A DNA stretch of 64,000 nucleotides from Macrosoma leucophasiata (GCA_036365455.1 JAWQUS010000027.1:20944501-21008500); one strand, 5' to 3'. Counted from the first letter of the stretch, positions 32,901 through 41,732 are shown. Translations and numbers: made by a program. Notes: generated from the sequence alone by a model not told the origin.

Positions 32901-35502
32901 TAGTTTTCGGATTTATCTCGCGTAAATTAAACTACAATGATTATTTATATTTATTATATTTATATAACATTTTTTCTATTTTGTAATCTGACATGTATGT
33001 CAATTGTTGTTCACTTTAATTTATTTTGTTTTTTTATTTTGACTTGTCATAAACGGTGCTTGTCACCAGTGCCGGATAAAGCCGGTGCGGGACCCGTAGC
33101 AAATGTGACCATGGGGCCCTAGAGTCACATTGCCTACTGAATATTTAGGATGTAAATAAAACAGAACATTGACGAAAAGGAATCGAAAACAATATTAGGG
33201 GATTCCGCCTGTAGGTATTGTGGTATTGCCAACCTGCAACATAATAATATACCTATATAGGTTGGGGAAAAAGTTTCTTCGCATTTTTTAAGATAGTTTA
33301 TTTAAATTTAACTAAGGTATGTATGTACCATTTTGTTCGATAATCTTTTGCCATCTTGTAGGTAGGGACATGATCCCATTGCTATAAAAATTTTGGGACT
33401 TCTCATCAAAATACCGCGACGAGTGAATTTGGCAGTCCTCTCGTGATGTTAACCTGACATTGCATAAAGAATTCTGAAGAGACCGAAACAGGTGGAAATC
33501 TGAAGGTGCAAGGTCAGGACTATACGGCGGACGCATTAACACCTCCCAGCCAAACTCTTTTAATTTTTGCTGAGTGGCTATAGATGTGTGAGGTCTACTG
33601 TTATCATGATGAAACACCACACCCCTTCTGTTGATCAATTCCGGCCGCTTTCTCTCAACTTCTTGCTTTAATCTGATCAGTTGTTCGCAGTAGAGTTCGG
33701 AATCGATAGGCCGGCCTGGTGGTAATAGCTCATAATGAATAATGCCCTTCCAATCCCACCGCACACACACAACATCACCTTATTGCGAGTTAACCCGGGT
33801 TTCGCCACAGTCTGTAAAGCCTGACCGGCCTTTGACCACGACCTTTTTCGTACGTTCTTGTCGTACGTGATCCAGTTTTCATCACCAGTTATCAGCTTCT
33901 TCAAAAATGATTCGGTTTCATTACGTCGTAATAAAGAATCACAAATGAGTACACGGTTCATTAGGTTTCTTTCAGTGAGGTCGTGAGGTACCCGAATATC
34001 GAGATTTTTTGTACCCAGCTTTTTTCAAATGCGCCAAAACTGTTTTGTGATCAATTCTCAGTTCTTCAGCTACGTCGTAACTACTAATATGTCGATCTAG
34101 CTCCACTTTTTCAAAAATGGCATCCATTTTATCCGTAATAGGGCGACCAGAGCGAGGTGCATCTTTGACATCAAAATTTCCGGACTGAAAACGCTTAAAC
34201 CAAATTTGCGCTACTCTCACAGACACTGCACTAGGTTCATAAACATAGCAAATTTTTTTCGCGGCTTGCGTTGCTATTTTCACCTTTTTTGTAGTAAAAT
34301 TTTAAAATGTATCGAATTTCTTCATTAGATTCACTCATCTTGACAGTAAGAAAAACAAATGAAAATCACACATTTGCCTAATTTGAATTTGGAATTATGT
34401 TCTTTAAAATGTTAACTTTCAATGGTACCAAAACCAGCCAGTTACAAATACTACAGCCAAAGAGATTTTATTACAAGTTCATACATACTATAATGCGAAA
34501 AGACTTTTTCCCCAACCTATTATTTACAGTGTGGCCAACGCTCACTTTAAGAATAGCTAAGGTATAGGTATTATATATTTTACATATTTGAGGTTTTCTT
34601 CGGGCACAGGCGCGGGGCCCGTAGCATTTGCTGCCTCCTGCTATATGGCTAATCCGGCACTGCTTGTCACCAAATGAGTAAATTAAATTCTGATTCTGAT
34701 TCTAATATTTCTGGTGCGACCGCCTTCCCTGCGAAGAAACAGTTACGGTAGTTCCTTACTTTTAAGAAATGCTTTTTTTATGCAAAGAAGATGGCAAATA
34801 AGTATGCAGTTCACGTGAATGTTAAGTGATGACTGCAGCCTATAGACATCAATGCAAAAACCAGAGATCAAAATGCAGATGCGTTGCCACCCCTAAGACC
34901 TTAGTTGTGACGTTTCTGTGAGAGTTATTACGGGGCCATATACTAAGTACCATCCCACTAGAACACATCAGTGCTGAACACTACCATTTGGCGACAGATA
35001 GACTAGGTAATGGGACTAACCGGGACCTAACTGGGACCTCCGGGTGACGGACTAGGGGTAGTCCGTTGCCCGATGGAGTTAGGTCCCTGAGCTGGTTGGC
35101 GTGCTCGTTTTCCGCACGCCACTAGTGATGGCTGGAGCTCTAAAAAGCTCCTGAAGATGAACCCGGATGCGGGCAGTCGCCGGCGGAGTCGCGGAAGTAT
35201 GCGAGAGCTTTCCCGTGGCTCCGCAACAAAAGGCGCCGAGAAGGAACACCACGAGGTTTTAGGGAGTACGAGTCTCACACTACTCGCCGTTTGTTCCGTT
35301 AAACGGCGGGTGCCCATGAAGGGTTTCCCCGCGTTAAAAAAACTACCTACGCCTGGTGCCTACGCCCACGGGTCTCTGCACTGCAACTCTACCACCAGTA
35401 AAAATACTCTTTTAATTTTCAGAATACTGTACGCCTGAGCAAAAAAGTTACATGGAGAATTCAGAGTTTACACGAAAATTGAAGAAATATGCCGGCGTGT
35501 AA
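23709..35502 (+). CDS. Ance: ACE-B: second secreted ACE-like dipeptidyl carboxypeptidase (M2), complete, 12 exons
   Basis: Tandem paralogue of ACE-A on the same strand. Coding exons: 23709-23930, 24451-24706, 25249-25392, 26052-26243, 26582-26679, 27630-27802, 28374-28498, 28994-29121, 30824-31038, 31636-31776, 32303-32478, 35423-35502. The frame is open throughout and gives 649 residues. There is a signal peptide and no C-terminal anchor. HEMGH is at 379-383 and the third zinc ligand at E407. Q277, H349, K507, H509, Y516, R518 and Y519 are all present, so activity is expected. The pocket residues equivalent to human 391 and 403 are Y387 and E399. Exon lengths and phases equal those of ACE-A except for one extra intron (26680-27629) and a single, unduplicated zinc-motif exon. 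Two donors are weak: GTTTGT after exon 2 and GTGACC after exon 8. Poly(A) signals at 35511 and 35525 fit the 3' end. Confidence 0.93.
23943..24212 (-). repeat. Repeat family A in ACE-B intron 1
   Basis: TTTTTTTTGTAATGGAATTG to TCACTGGAGCCCTACCACC, nearly full length, 12 bp after the exon 1 donor. Confidence 0.8.
24451..24706 (+). CDS. Ance: ACE-B exon 2
   Basis: 256 nt, phase 0 to 1, acceptor TTATTTCAG and a weak donor GTTTGT. It encodes [18 protein letters not shown], then [12 protein letters not shown] and [18 protein letters not shown]. Confidence 0.91.
24707..25248 (+). other. ACE-B intron 2
   Basis: It contains an (ATT)n run at 24785-24800 and a 17-bp tandem array (about 24905-25015, itemised). 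Nothing else is recognised. Confidence 0.55.
24905..25015. repeat. Short tandem array, about 17-bp unit
   Basis: Five to six imperfect copies of GTCATTTCTAGAATCG with single-base variants. Confidence 0.75.
25249..25392 (+). CDS. Ance: ACE-B exon 3
   Basis: 144 nt, phase 1 to 1, acceptor TATTGCAG and donor GTAAAT. It encodes [19 protein letters not shown], then [20 protein letters not shown]. Confidence 0.92.
25425..25545. mobile_element. Small foldback MITE (GGGTTGCACCA family)
   Basis: Inverted ends CTGGGTTGCACCAA and TTGGTGCAACCCAG. The arms run nearly to the centre (TCTCTAACTT / AAGTTAGAGA). Located in ACE-B intron 3. Copies at 54122-54268 and 55940-56000. Confidence 0.8.
25546..26051 (+). 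other. ACE-B intron 3, distal part
   Basis: No gene. A segment at about 25850-25975 (GCACGCTTGGCAGCG, GATCGACGTTAGCGTTCGGC) recurs near 22000 and 40620-40680, so it is another dispersed repeat. Confidence 0.45.
26052..26243 (+). CDS. Ance: ACE-B exon 4
   Basis: 192 nt, phase 1 to 1, acceptor TTTTCTAG and donor GTATGC. It encodes [14 protein letters not shown], then [20 protein letters not shown] and GPIPAHLLG. Confidence 0.92.
26582..26679 (+). CDS. Ance: ACE-B exon 5
   Basis: 98 nt, phase 1 to 0, acceptor TTTTTTTAAG and donor GTAGTT. It encodes [20 protein letters not shown] and ends in ISQ. It corresponds to the first third of ACE-A exon 5. The intron that follows holds an RTE-like LINE tail. 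Confidence 0.9.
26955..27340 (+). mobile_element. RTE-like LINE 3' fragment with (ATAC)n tail
   Basis: Located in the extra ACE-B intron (26680-27629). It encodes the C-terminal part of an endonuclease-reverse transcriptase: [30 protein letters not shown] and [20 protein letters not shown], ending in TWRE before CATACATACATACATACA. The ORF start is missing. Confidence 0.8.
27630..27802 (+). CDS. Ance: ACE-B exon 6
   Basis: 173 nt, phase 0 to 2, acceptor ATACTTAAG and donor GTACCT. It encodes [20 protein letters not shown], then [16 protein letters not shown] with the conserved His. Confidence 0.91.
27855..27970. repeat. Dispersed repeat fragment (CTCTAGTGGAGG)
   Basis: TCTCTAGTGGAGGCGAATTC, CCGCTAGTGCAGTC, GAACAATGGCGATCAAAC, ending ATATGCGGTAGTAG. 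Shared with 6790-7280, 41668-42120 and 49550-49630. Confidence 0.55.
27985..28300 (+). repeat. tRNA-derived SINE (family C), near full length
   Basis: Head GCCTCAGCAGCCTTGCAGGT, B box GGGTTCGATTTCC, body TGTGCCCGGAGATGTCAACA and CTCTGCCTACCCCTTCCGGG. Located in ACE-B intron 6. Confidence 0.8.
28374..28498 (+). CDS. Ance: ACE-B exon 7: zinc-motif exon (single copy)
   Basis: 125 nt, phase 2 to 1, a strong acceptor TTTTTTTACAG and donor GTACGT. It encodes [16 protein letters not shown], then [14 protein letters not shown] and [13 protein letters not shown]. No second version is visible in either flanking intron. Confidence 0.93.
28597..28624. repeat. 12-bp hairpin in ACE-B intron 7
   Basis: GACTTGACGTCT and AGACGTCAAGTC separated by AAAC. 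Confidence 0.7.
28655..28930. repeat. Foldback/tRNA-like element remnants
   Basis: AAAGAAAAAACGGAAAGA and TCTTTCCGTTTTTTCTTT face each other (about 28652-28705). A partial antisense tRNA-like piece (CTAGTCCAGCCTTTCTCCCA, then GAGCTACCGAAATCC) lies at 28875-28915. Confidence 0.55.
28994..29121 (+). CDS. Ance: ACE-B exon 8: third zinc ligand
   Basis: 128 nt, phase 1 to 0, acceptor GTTTATAG and a poor donor GTGACC. It encodes [20 protein letters not shown], then INQLYKM, colinear with ACE-A exon 7. Confidence 0.91.
29215..29391 (-). pseudogene. LINE reverse-transcriptase C-terminal fragment (distal part)
   Basis: The - strand reads SIVRFTH, a stop, [17 protein letters not shown], then [11 protein letters not shown], a typical end of Jockey/CR1-type RT proteins. 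It is disrupted by a stop. The proximal part lies at 30295-30475; nested elements separate the two. Confidence 0.65.
29392..29687 (-). repeat. Repeat family T, interrupted
   Basis: Antisense copy ending CGTTTTACTTGACACTGG. It resumes at about 30212 with GACACTGGCAATATGC after a LINE insertion. Confidence 0.7.
29688..30219 (+). mobile_element. LINE 3' fragment with (GAT)n tail and 8-bp TSD
   Basis: It encodes [40 protein letters not shown] and, in other frames, [10 protein letters not shown] and [20 protein letters not shown]. It has at least two frameshifts and ends TTCAGCAGTGGATATGATGA plus (GAT)n. GACACTGG flanks both sides (29680-29687 and about 30212-30219). Located in ACE-B intron 8. 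Confidence 0.8.
30295..30475 (-). pseudogene. LINE reverse-transcriptase C-terminal fragment (proximal part)
   Basis: The - strand encodes [20 protein letters not shown] and [20 protein letters not shown], characteristic of Jockey/CR1-type RT C-termini, followed by [10 protein letters not shown]. Confidence 0.7.
30824..31038 (+). CDS. Ance: ACE-B exon 9
   Basis: 215 nt, phase 0 to 2, acceptor CTTTTCCAG and donor GTGAGC. It encodes [20 protein letters not shown], then [12 protein letters not shown]. Confidence 0.93.
31450..31560. repeat. tRNA-like element, ACE-B intron 9
   Basis: CTTCAGTAGCTTAGTGGCTA, then GAGGTTCGATTCCTGCCC and TCTTTCCATTTTTTCTTA. It has A- and B-box-like words but is too short for a full cloverleaf. 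Confidence 0.55.
31636..31776 (+). CDS. Ance: ACE-B exon 10
   Basis: 141 nt, phase 2 to 2, acceptor TTATTGCAG and donor GTAAGA. It encodes [20 protein letters not shown] and [15 protein letters not shown]. Confidence 0.92.
32112..32285 (+). mobile_element. LINE 3' tail with (GAT)n, ACE-B intron 10
   Basis: It encodes WTNDLLKV and related words and ends TCCAGCAGTTTACGTCTTTT plus GATGACGATGATGATGAT. Confidence 0.65.
32303..32478 (+). CDS. Ance: ACE-B exon 11
   Basis: 176 nt, phase 2 to 1, acceptor CTTCTTTCAG and donor GTAAGT. It encodes [20 protein letters not shown], then [14 protein letters not shown] and YIGWEPSTV. The acceptor sits about 15 bp after the (GAT)n tail of a LINE fragment. Confidence 0.93.
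33260..34517 (-). mobile_element. Mariner transposon, near full length, TA-flanked
   Basis: 1258 bp with imperfect inverted ends GGTTGGGGAAAAAGTTTCTT and AAAGACTTTTTCCCCAACC, and TA duplicated at 33258-33259 and 34518-34519. It has nested into the hAT-type element. The transposase on the - strand is broken into three frames (next entry). Confidence 0.9.
33312..34283 (-). pseudogene. Mariner transposase, frameshifted
   Basis: Three overlapping or adjoining frames, reading from high to low coordinates: 34283-33972 (helix-turn-helix part, [23 protein letters not shown]), 33961-33677 ([12 protein letters not shown], first catalytic Asp) and 33770-33312 (FHHDNSRPH, second Asp; [13 protein letters not shown], third Asp of the D,D34D triad). 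All three catalytic Asp survive. At least two frameshifts inactivate it. The N-terminal start was not resolved. Confidence 0.88.
34785..35397 (-). repeat. Repeat family A with GC-rich insertion
   Basis: GATGGCAAATAAGTATGCAG up to ACAGATAGACTAGGTAATG, then foreign GC-rich DNA (35008-35350), then GGTGCCTACGCCCACGG to ACTCTACCACCAGTAAAA. Its right end is 24 bp before ACE-B exon 12. Confidence 0.7.
35008..35350 (+). mobile_element. GC-rich LINE 5'-region fragment
   Basis: GTGACGGACTAGGGGTAGTC, TTTTCCGCACGCCACTAGTG and GCAGTCGCCGGCGGAGTCGC parallel the order found at 16185-16330. It is inserted into a family A repeat. Confidence 0.6.
35423..35502 (+). CDS. Ance: ACE-B exon 12: C-terminus and stop
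   Basis: 80 nt including TAA, acceptor TAATTTTCAG. It encodes [20 protein letters not shown] and a short basic tail ending in KKYAGV. It has no membrane anchor. Confidence 0.9.
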
Positions 35503-35510
35503 CAATTGTG

Positions 35511-35530
35511 AATAAAGCAAATTAAATAAA
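35511..35530 (+). promoter_or_regulatory. Poly(A) signals of ACE-B
   Basis: Two AATAAA hexamers, at 35511-35516 and 35525-35530, begin 9 nt after the ACE-B stop codon. The 3' UTR would be very short. A TTGTGTCATC stretch follows. Confidence 0.7.
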
Positions 35531-35609
35531 ATTGATTCACCTTGTGTCATCCTTTTTTTTCCCCATTTCCTAATTGCCATAATTTGGAAATGCTAAACAA
35601 GTAGCATTA

Positions 35610-35860
35610 CGTCATGAAGTGGCAAACAAGCATGCAGCTTACATTGATGGTAAGGAATAATGTGGCCTATAAACATTTAAATGAAACCAGAGATTTAAAT
35701 GTAAATCCGTTGTCACTTCTGAGGCCTGAAGTATTATGCCCTTTTACCGGATGCAGGGCCGTATATTACCACCTGTCCTTACCACGATAGAGCTGAACAC
35801 AACCATTTATCGGCAAGCAGATTAGGTAATACCGTGGTGGTGTCACTGGGGTAAGGTCCA
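35610..35860 (-). repeat. Repeat family A, diverged
   Basis: GAAGTGGCAAACAAGCATGC, then GATGCAGGGCCGTATATTAC, then AGGTAATACCGTGGTGG. Confidence 0.7.
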
Positions 35861-36589
35861 GTAAAAAAAAATATACGTAAGTGGGAACAGGAGGAAATCA
35901 CAAAGATTAAAGAGACATAGAGACATTTAGTATAAATTAGAACTATTCCAGTCGTAGAAATTATATTAGCGGTTTTCTCGCGTGTACAACACTCCCAACT
36001 TCTTATACTTGACGTGTGGCGGGTTGCTCACTTCCCTCTAAAATGGTCGAGGAGGGCAATGGCTATCACATGCGTCATACTCGTGAACGGGTGCTGTTTA
36101 TGGGGACTGGTCTGTTCTGGTTTGCAGGAGCTACATCACATTTGGTAGATAGCAGTTTATTTGCATCTATGCTATGGACGTTCACATTATTTGATTTTTC
36201 ACGATAATCTGTACTAGATTTAAGGTCTCATTTAAAAGAGCTCTTACTGAGTTTGTTAGGTAGCGGAGTTCTTCTCAGTAGTGACTGCACTTGGAACTCT
36301 GCTAAGTGAATAACTTTGATCTTGACGAATAAGTTTTTCTTTTTCTTCATTTATCATCATTGAAGGAATTGAAAAATTTTGTGATTATTATGTTTTAACT
36401 AAGTAGTTTAAATTATATTTTTTAATTTACTATTAATATATGATTTTGCTTTTACTATATGTAATGGTTTTTCACTCTAGATCTTTTATGATTTATTTAC
36501 GTTTTGAAAGTATCTGTAAAGATCTATTCGAAATAAAAATATTTTCTATTTCTATTTCAAAGCGAGACGAGCCAGCGGCCGCTTATTCC

Positions 36590-36780
36590 GCCGGATAGGA
36601 ACGCTTGTGCTTGTGCTTGTGCTGCTTTGACAGAGGGGAAAGCCTGTATACTGTATATGGCTACTCCCCGGCGGTCCTCCGCCGTTGGTGGCCCGTGTTG
36701 CTCTGTTTCGGAAACGTCGAAACGTTGGGTATAAGAAGAAGTTGGGAAATATTTTATACGTGAGAAAATCCGCAAATATA
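36590..36780. repeat. Fragment of the 15120/22855 element
   Basis: TTTGACAGAGGGGAAAGCCT, ATGGCTACTCCCCGGCGGTC, GTGGCCCGTGTTGCTC. The following GAGAAAATCCGCAA recurs at 52610. Confidence 0.55.
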
Positions 36781-37319
36781 ATTTCTACAAAGTATGAAAC
36801 TCGCGGAATCCTGCGAAATCGTTAATCTAGTCGTCTAGACTCCAGTCTCGATTAGTCCAGACACTAACTGAGATACCGAGGTCATCTTATCTTACTTCGA
36901 CCTGATAAGTTTTTCTTTAAATCTTAACAAAGTATAATGATTTTTCAATTCGTGACGATACGGTCAGCTAGGTCACGGCTGACTCATTGTGTGACTTCCT
37001 CCCATTCAAACATAGAACGTCTACAGCGCTTATGTAATCTAGGACGACCTTTGTTTAAAAACAACAATTTCTAGACTCTAAATTTAAGTGTTATCTAGTA
37101 TCCAGTAGTTGACTGTCTCAAACATCGCAAACGTGCATACAGTTGACATGGATGGTAAAGGATCTCATTGTACCCCTAGTACTCCCTACTACTACTGATG
37201 ACGATGTGGGTACGTATAGCTTTTTGCACCTATACCTAACAAAACAGGGTATATTTTAATTAAAGAAAAAAATAATAAAATTTTCTTTACCAATAATCTA
37301 CTGCAGCCCATGGGCTAGT

Positions 37320-37525
37320 AGCTTTTTTTTATGTTATGGTAGTGGCAAACAAGCATGCAGTTCACATTGATGTCAAGTGACGACTGCAGCCTATAGATAC
37401 AAAGACCGAGGTCAAAATGCAGATGCGCTGCCACTCCTGAGGCATTAGGTGTTATGCCTCTGTGCCGGAAATTACAGAGCCGTACATTACCACCTGACCG
37501 GAACACGATAGTGCTGACTACTACA
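37320..37525 (-). repeat. Repeat family A
   Basis: TTTTATGTTATGGTAGTGGC to GGAACACGATAGTGCTGAC. The flanking words ATAATCTACTGCAGCCCATG occur on both sides (37291 and 37538), a possible long target duplication. Confidence 0.7.
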
Positions 37526-37779
37526 CTCTTTACCAATAATCTACTGCAGCCCATGGGCTAGTAGGCTGGGCCCTTAGATTCCTAGGGGATATTCAATAAA
37601 CAAGGTATCATCCAAAATTCTGACAAATCAGATGTGACAGAGAGCTTAGTTTGGAGAAGGCACTCAGCAAGTTGCAAGGCACTGGGTATTCTAATGTGAC
37701 GAGCCCGAGTATATCTCAGGGTTTTTGGCCATTTTCCCTATTGGTAACAAACAATTGAGTTTATAGAATGGCCCAGTTA

Positions 37780-37925
37780 TAATTATCACAGAGGCAAGAC
37801 CACAGGCCTCGGGGTGGCCAATGCATTTGCATTTAGATCTGCAGTTCTTGTGTAGATATAGGCTGCAGTATTAATTTACCATCAATGTGAACTGTATGCC
37901 TGTTTGCCATCATCGTTATAGAAAA
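37780..37925 (+). repeat. Repeat family A, 3' part
   Basis: CACAGAGGCAAGACC, then ATCAATGTGAACTGTATGCC, then GTTATAGAAAAATAAAAG. Confidence 0.6.
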
Positions 37926-37929
37926 ATAA

Positions 37930-38395
37930 AAGAAAACGTAAGTTCACGGCTATAATCCCCGAGTGGGTAGGCAGAGGTAAACGCATGCATACATGCAAAC
38001 ACCCACAATTCGCCGGTTGCGTTTTGGCCCATGTAATAGGTGGCGAGCCTGTTGACATCTCTGGGCACATGACCTAACGTCGAGGTAATTTTTTGTCTTA
38101 AAGTGGACAAGCGAGCAGACGGGCCATTGATGGAAACTGGGCACCGTCACCTATGAACATTTGCAACACCAGGGGAATTGCCAACGCGCTCCCGTCCCTG
38201 AAGGCCTCTTTTGACGCCATTTTTGAAGAATCCCATATTGTAGAGGTACTGGGAAACTTCCAGAAACTGAAAAAATCCAAGTAGAACCAGAGATTAAGGA
38301 TTTTACAGCGTCAATTCTGTTAGTCCCCGACCCGGGAATCGTACCCAGGACTCCAGCGCAGTAGTGGCTTTGTACCACTAGACTACTGAGTCGTT
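37930..38395 (-). repeat. tRNA-derived SINE (family C), interrupted
   Basis: Antisense, from CGTAAGTTCACGGCTATAAT to CCACTAGACTACTGAG. A LINE 3'-UTR piece (about 38100-38250, AGACGGGCCATTGATGG) splits it. Confidence 0.65.
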
Positions 38396-38944
38396 TAATA
38401 GAAAAAACTCCAATAAAATAATACGGAACCTTCACGATACGCATTAAACAATTTTTTGTTACATTTTTTTGATAGCGTGCCGTAGTGTACCTAGAAATTG
38501 ATAAATTGCCTGTCCTTTGTGAGCGACACAATATTATACAATTTCGTGTTATTACAAAGATAACGTGCAAATAGTTATTATTTTATTTCCGGGGTAGAAA
38601 AATCGGTTAATATTTATTGCATATATTAGTCATTGTTACAATTCCGCTATTTATTTTAAAAACATAACGTTACGTCACTTCTTGCTTGTATACAGTTGTA
38701 TGTAAGCCTTTAAATCCCGCATTGTCTGTATTCAATCTCGGTATTTGCGGGATCAGGATATTTCAATCCCCCGAGATCTTGGTATTCCGATAAAACCCTC
38801 GGGAAGATCGTCGCGTTTTCAGGTCAAATTACCAAAAGTTTTGTGAGCATATCAAATAAATCAATAAGATATTTTTGTCAGAATTATTCTCATGTTTTTC
38901 GAAATATCAATAAAATAACAATAAAATTTAGAACCTGGAAGTAC

Positions 38945-39110
38945 TAGTACCTCGAAGTTTGGTAATGTGCCCGGAGATTGTCAACAGAGCCACCCGTTAC
39001 ATGGGCCAAAACGTAACCGGCGAATCGTGGGTGTTCGCATGTATGCTTGAATGCAAGCATTTACCTCTGCCTACCCCTTCGGGGATAACAGGCGTGAAGT
39101 TATGTTTTTT
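38945..39110 (+). repeat. tRNA-derived SINE (family C), 5'-truncated
   Basis: GTACCTCGAAGTTTGGTAAT to AGGCGTGAAGTTATGTTTTT. Confidence 0.7.
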
Positions 39111-39179
39111 TTAATTTAGAAATGAAAGAAAAAGTTGAACGAAAAATTTGCTTTTGGGCAGGAATCAAACCTGCAACCG

Positions 39180-39372
39180 AAGGTTATGTCTCTCTGATAA
39201 TTATTACAGGGCCGTACATTATCATCTAACCGGAATTCGATAGTACTGAACACTACCATTTGGCGGAAGATAGAAGCTCGATGGCGTAGGTACCACTGCA
39301 TTATAGGTAATACGGTGGTGCCTACGCCTTCGAGCGCCTAGGTACTCTTGGAACACTACCATCAGTAAAACT
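39180..39372 (-). repeat. Repeat family A, partial
   Basis: TTATTACAGGGCCGTACATT to GGAACACTACCATCAGTAAA. Confidence 0.65.
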
Positions 39373-39461
39373 AAGCTCAATACTACGATACTGGAACTAC
39401 ATATCAATTTAACTGCAACGTCTACACACAAAACCACAAACATCCTATGAAGCTTTATTGC

Positions 39462-39745
39462 TGTTGTTCACTGGTGGTGGAGCTCCAGTGATGGAACTCG
39501 CGGGCACCATCGCATTACCTAATATACTTGCCGCTAAATGGTAGTGTTCAGCACTATCGTGTTCCGGTCAGGTGGTAATGTATGGCCCTGTAATTGCCGG
39601 CACAGAGGCATAACACCTTGGCCTCAGGAGTGGTATCGCATCTGCATTTTCATCTTGGTCATTGTGTAAGTGTCTTAGCTGCAGTCATCACTTAATATCA
39701 ATGTGAACTGTATGCTTGTTTGCCACTTCAACTACATAAAAAACT
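39462..39745 (+). repeat. Repeat family A, full length
   Basis: CACTGGTGGTGGAGCTCCAG to GCCACTTCAACTACATAAAA. Confidence 0.8.
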
Positions 39746-40025
39746 TTTTTTTTAAAATAAATAATTACCGAACAGTGATCACATTTTGGATTTAAGAGGT
39801 CTCAAAAACATAATGAGTTTATTGTTTGTAAATTATTTTTTTGTTTAAAATTATGATTCAAACATTTAATTTAGATTCACGAGTAATCGGATGTGAACTG
39901 TGATGATTATAAAAGTAATTAGTTTCTTGACCTAATAGAAGCAATGACCCTGTGTCTCAGTTGGCTATTAGGTATTTGGACTGGACAAGTAAAATAGTAC
40001 AATAATTAAAACTTAGGATCTGTTA

Positions 40026-40337
40026 GGGCGGTTTCATACTAGCGTCTTAAAAGCGCCTATAAGTTCGTTTTTGGAAGCGCATGTAGGCACGTATACGCAC
40101 GCCTTTGGCAACAAGCGCAACTCGTACAAGCGTTGACGCGCGTCGAAGCTTGTATAAGCGCGAGCCGCGAGAGACACCTAATAAAGTGACCGGTTCTCTG
40201 TCTTAATGCAACAAAGGGGGTGATATCTTTTTTGTCTTCTCAGTGTATTTTTGGAGCGCGTTTAGTAGCGCGCGTGGCAGCGCGTATGCTGAAACGACTG
40301 TATACGGTCAGAAAAATGCCCTAGTCTGAAACCGCCC
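40026..40337. mobile_element. MITE with TTA duplication (PIF/Harbinger-like)
   Basis: Inverted ends GGGCGGTTTCATACTAG and CTAGTCTGAAACCGCCC, flanked by TTA (40023-40025 and 40338-40340). The interior is rich in GCGCG words. Confidence 0.7.
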
Positions 40338-40354
40338 TTAACTTGATTAGCTGC

Positions 40355-40510
40355 TTTTTTATGTAATGAACGTGGCAAACAAGCTTGCAGTTCACATTGA
40401 TGTTAAGTGATGATTGCAGACTATAGACACTTACACAAAGACCAGAGGTCAAAAAATTTAGATGCGTTGCCAGCCCTGATACCTCAGTTATTATGTGGTC
40501 ATACAATGCA
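40355..40510 (-). repeat. Repeat family A, truncated
   Basis: TTTTTTATGTAATGAACGTG to CTGATACCTCAGTTATTATG. Confidence 0.7.
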
Positions 40511-40699
40511 TGCTTGTTTGCCATCTTCCTTCTTCCTTCCTTCCTTACATAAAAAAATTGGTCGTTTCTAAAGTCGGCTTACAGACGAAAATATTACGTG
40601 ATGACGTCTTATGATAACATGCGTCACAAGCCGAACGCTGAGGTCGATCGTGCCTTATTTTCGCTTGTTCCACGCTTTGGCTTGCACCACAGTACAAAT

Positions 40700-40872
40700 A
40701 TGCTTGTACGGCTCTGTAATTTCCGGCACTGAGGCGTAACACCTAATGCCTCAGGATTGGCAGCGCATCTACATTTTGACCTCTGGTCATTGTGTGGGTG
40801 TCTATAGGCTGCAGTCATCACTTAACATCAATGTGAACTGCACGCTTGTTTGCCACTTTTATTACATAAAAA
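40700..40872 (+). repeat. Repeat family A, 3' part
   Basis: GGCTCTGTAATTTCCGGCAC to TTGCCACTTTTATTACATAA followed by A-rich tail. Confidence 0.75.
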
Positions 40873-41154
40873 AAACGTACAAAACGTTCGAAACGGCTTG
40901 CACGCTCGGCTTAGGCGGAACGTGACACTATTTCGTTCGTGCAGCCAGCGTTCATCAACTTATAAGGCAATATTACGGCAAAAAAAGTTAAGTGTCGTTG
41001 GAGTATTCGTCTTGGAATTCAAAGATTATCAACATAGATTTATTGTATACATGGTCATTTTCATCATTAAGCTATAGATACCTACATTGGATCATATTAA
41101 ACTGATATATATGCTTTATGATAATTCATAACCATGGTCACAGTATCTGACTGT

Positions 41155-41246
41155 CTGTCCTTTTTAGGGTTCCGTAACCCAAAAGGAAAAACGGAACTCT
41201 TGTGTCTGTTTGTCTGTCCGTATGTCACAATTAATTTGCTCCGGAG
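41155..41246. repeat. GGGTTCCGTA repeat fragment
   Basis: TTTTTAGGGTTCCGTAACCC, then GTCTGTTTGTCTGTCCGTAT. Confidence 0.7.
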
Positions 41247-41249
41247 TAA

Positions 41250-41659
41250 AGGCGGGGGCCCACCGCGACGCATGCTGTGCACGGACACGCGGCGCCTTTT
41301 AGCTGCGTGTATTAATTTGTTTGACAACGTGGGTCAATGTTTCCACTGGAGTACAGGACCCGAAGGAGGAGAAGACCCACGAATAATGTATGTATGTATG
41401 TCTGTTAGTGAGTTGCAGTGAACACTACCACATACAATTTCATAAATTCATATTACGAGTAATATTAAATTGGTATTTATTAATACCTATTGGATTATTA
41501 TTATAAGTCATTCTCTCTAGGTAGCATAAAACGCGACAATGCTAAAGTGTCCTTGTAGACCAATTTGAAATAAATGATTTGAATTTTGTTTTTTTTCATA
41601 TATAGCGAAGCTTAATACACGTGCGCAGCCTCTTCGTGCGCCGCGGTGGGCCCGCGCCT
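41250..41659. mobile_element. MITE with TAA duplication (PIF/Harbinger-like)
   Basis: Inverted ends AGGCGGGGGCCCACCGCG and CGCGGTGGGCCCGCGCCT, flanked by TAA (41247-41249 and 41660-41662). 410 bp, with an AT-rich centre. Confidence 0.75.
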
Positions 41660-41732
41660 TAACTGGGCGTGATGACCCCACCCTCTAGTGGAGGAGAATT
41701 CTTCCGCTAGTGCTGTCAACAGAACAATGGCG

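Larger units (their letters stand above)
33067..34662. mobile_element. hAT-type non-autonomous element with nested mariner and 8-bp TSD
   Basis: The same family as 12249-13055, inverted: CAGTGCCGGATAAAGCC at the left end, GGCTAATCCGGCACTG at the right end. CTTGTCAC flanks it at 33059-33066 and 34663-34670. Removing the mariner leaves about 340 bp. Located in ACE-B intron 11. Confidence 0.9.

Noticed and set aside
33312..34283. Active transposase gene
   Set aside because: It is split by at least two frameshifts.
36016..36207. Small ORF starting MAGCSLPSKMVEEG
   Set aside because: No domain, no splice support, short. Chance ORF.
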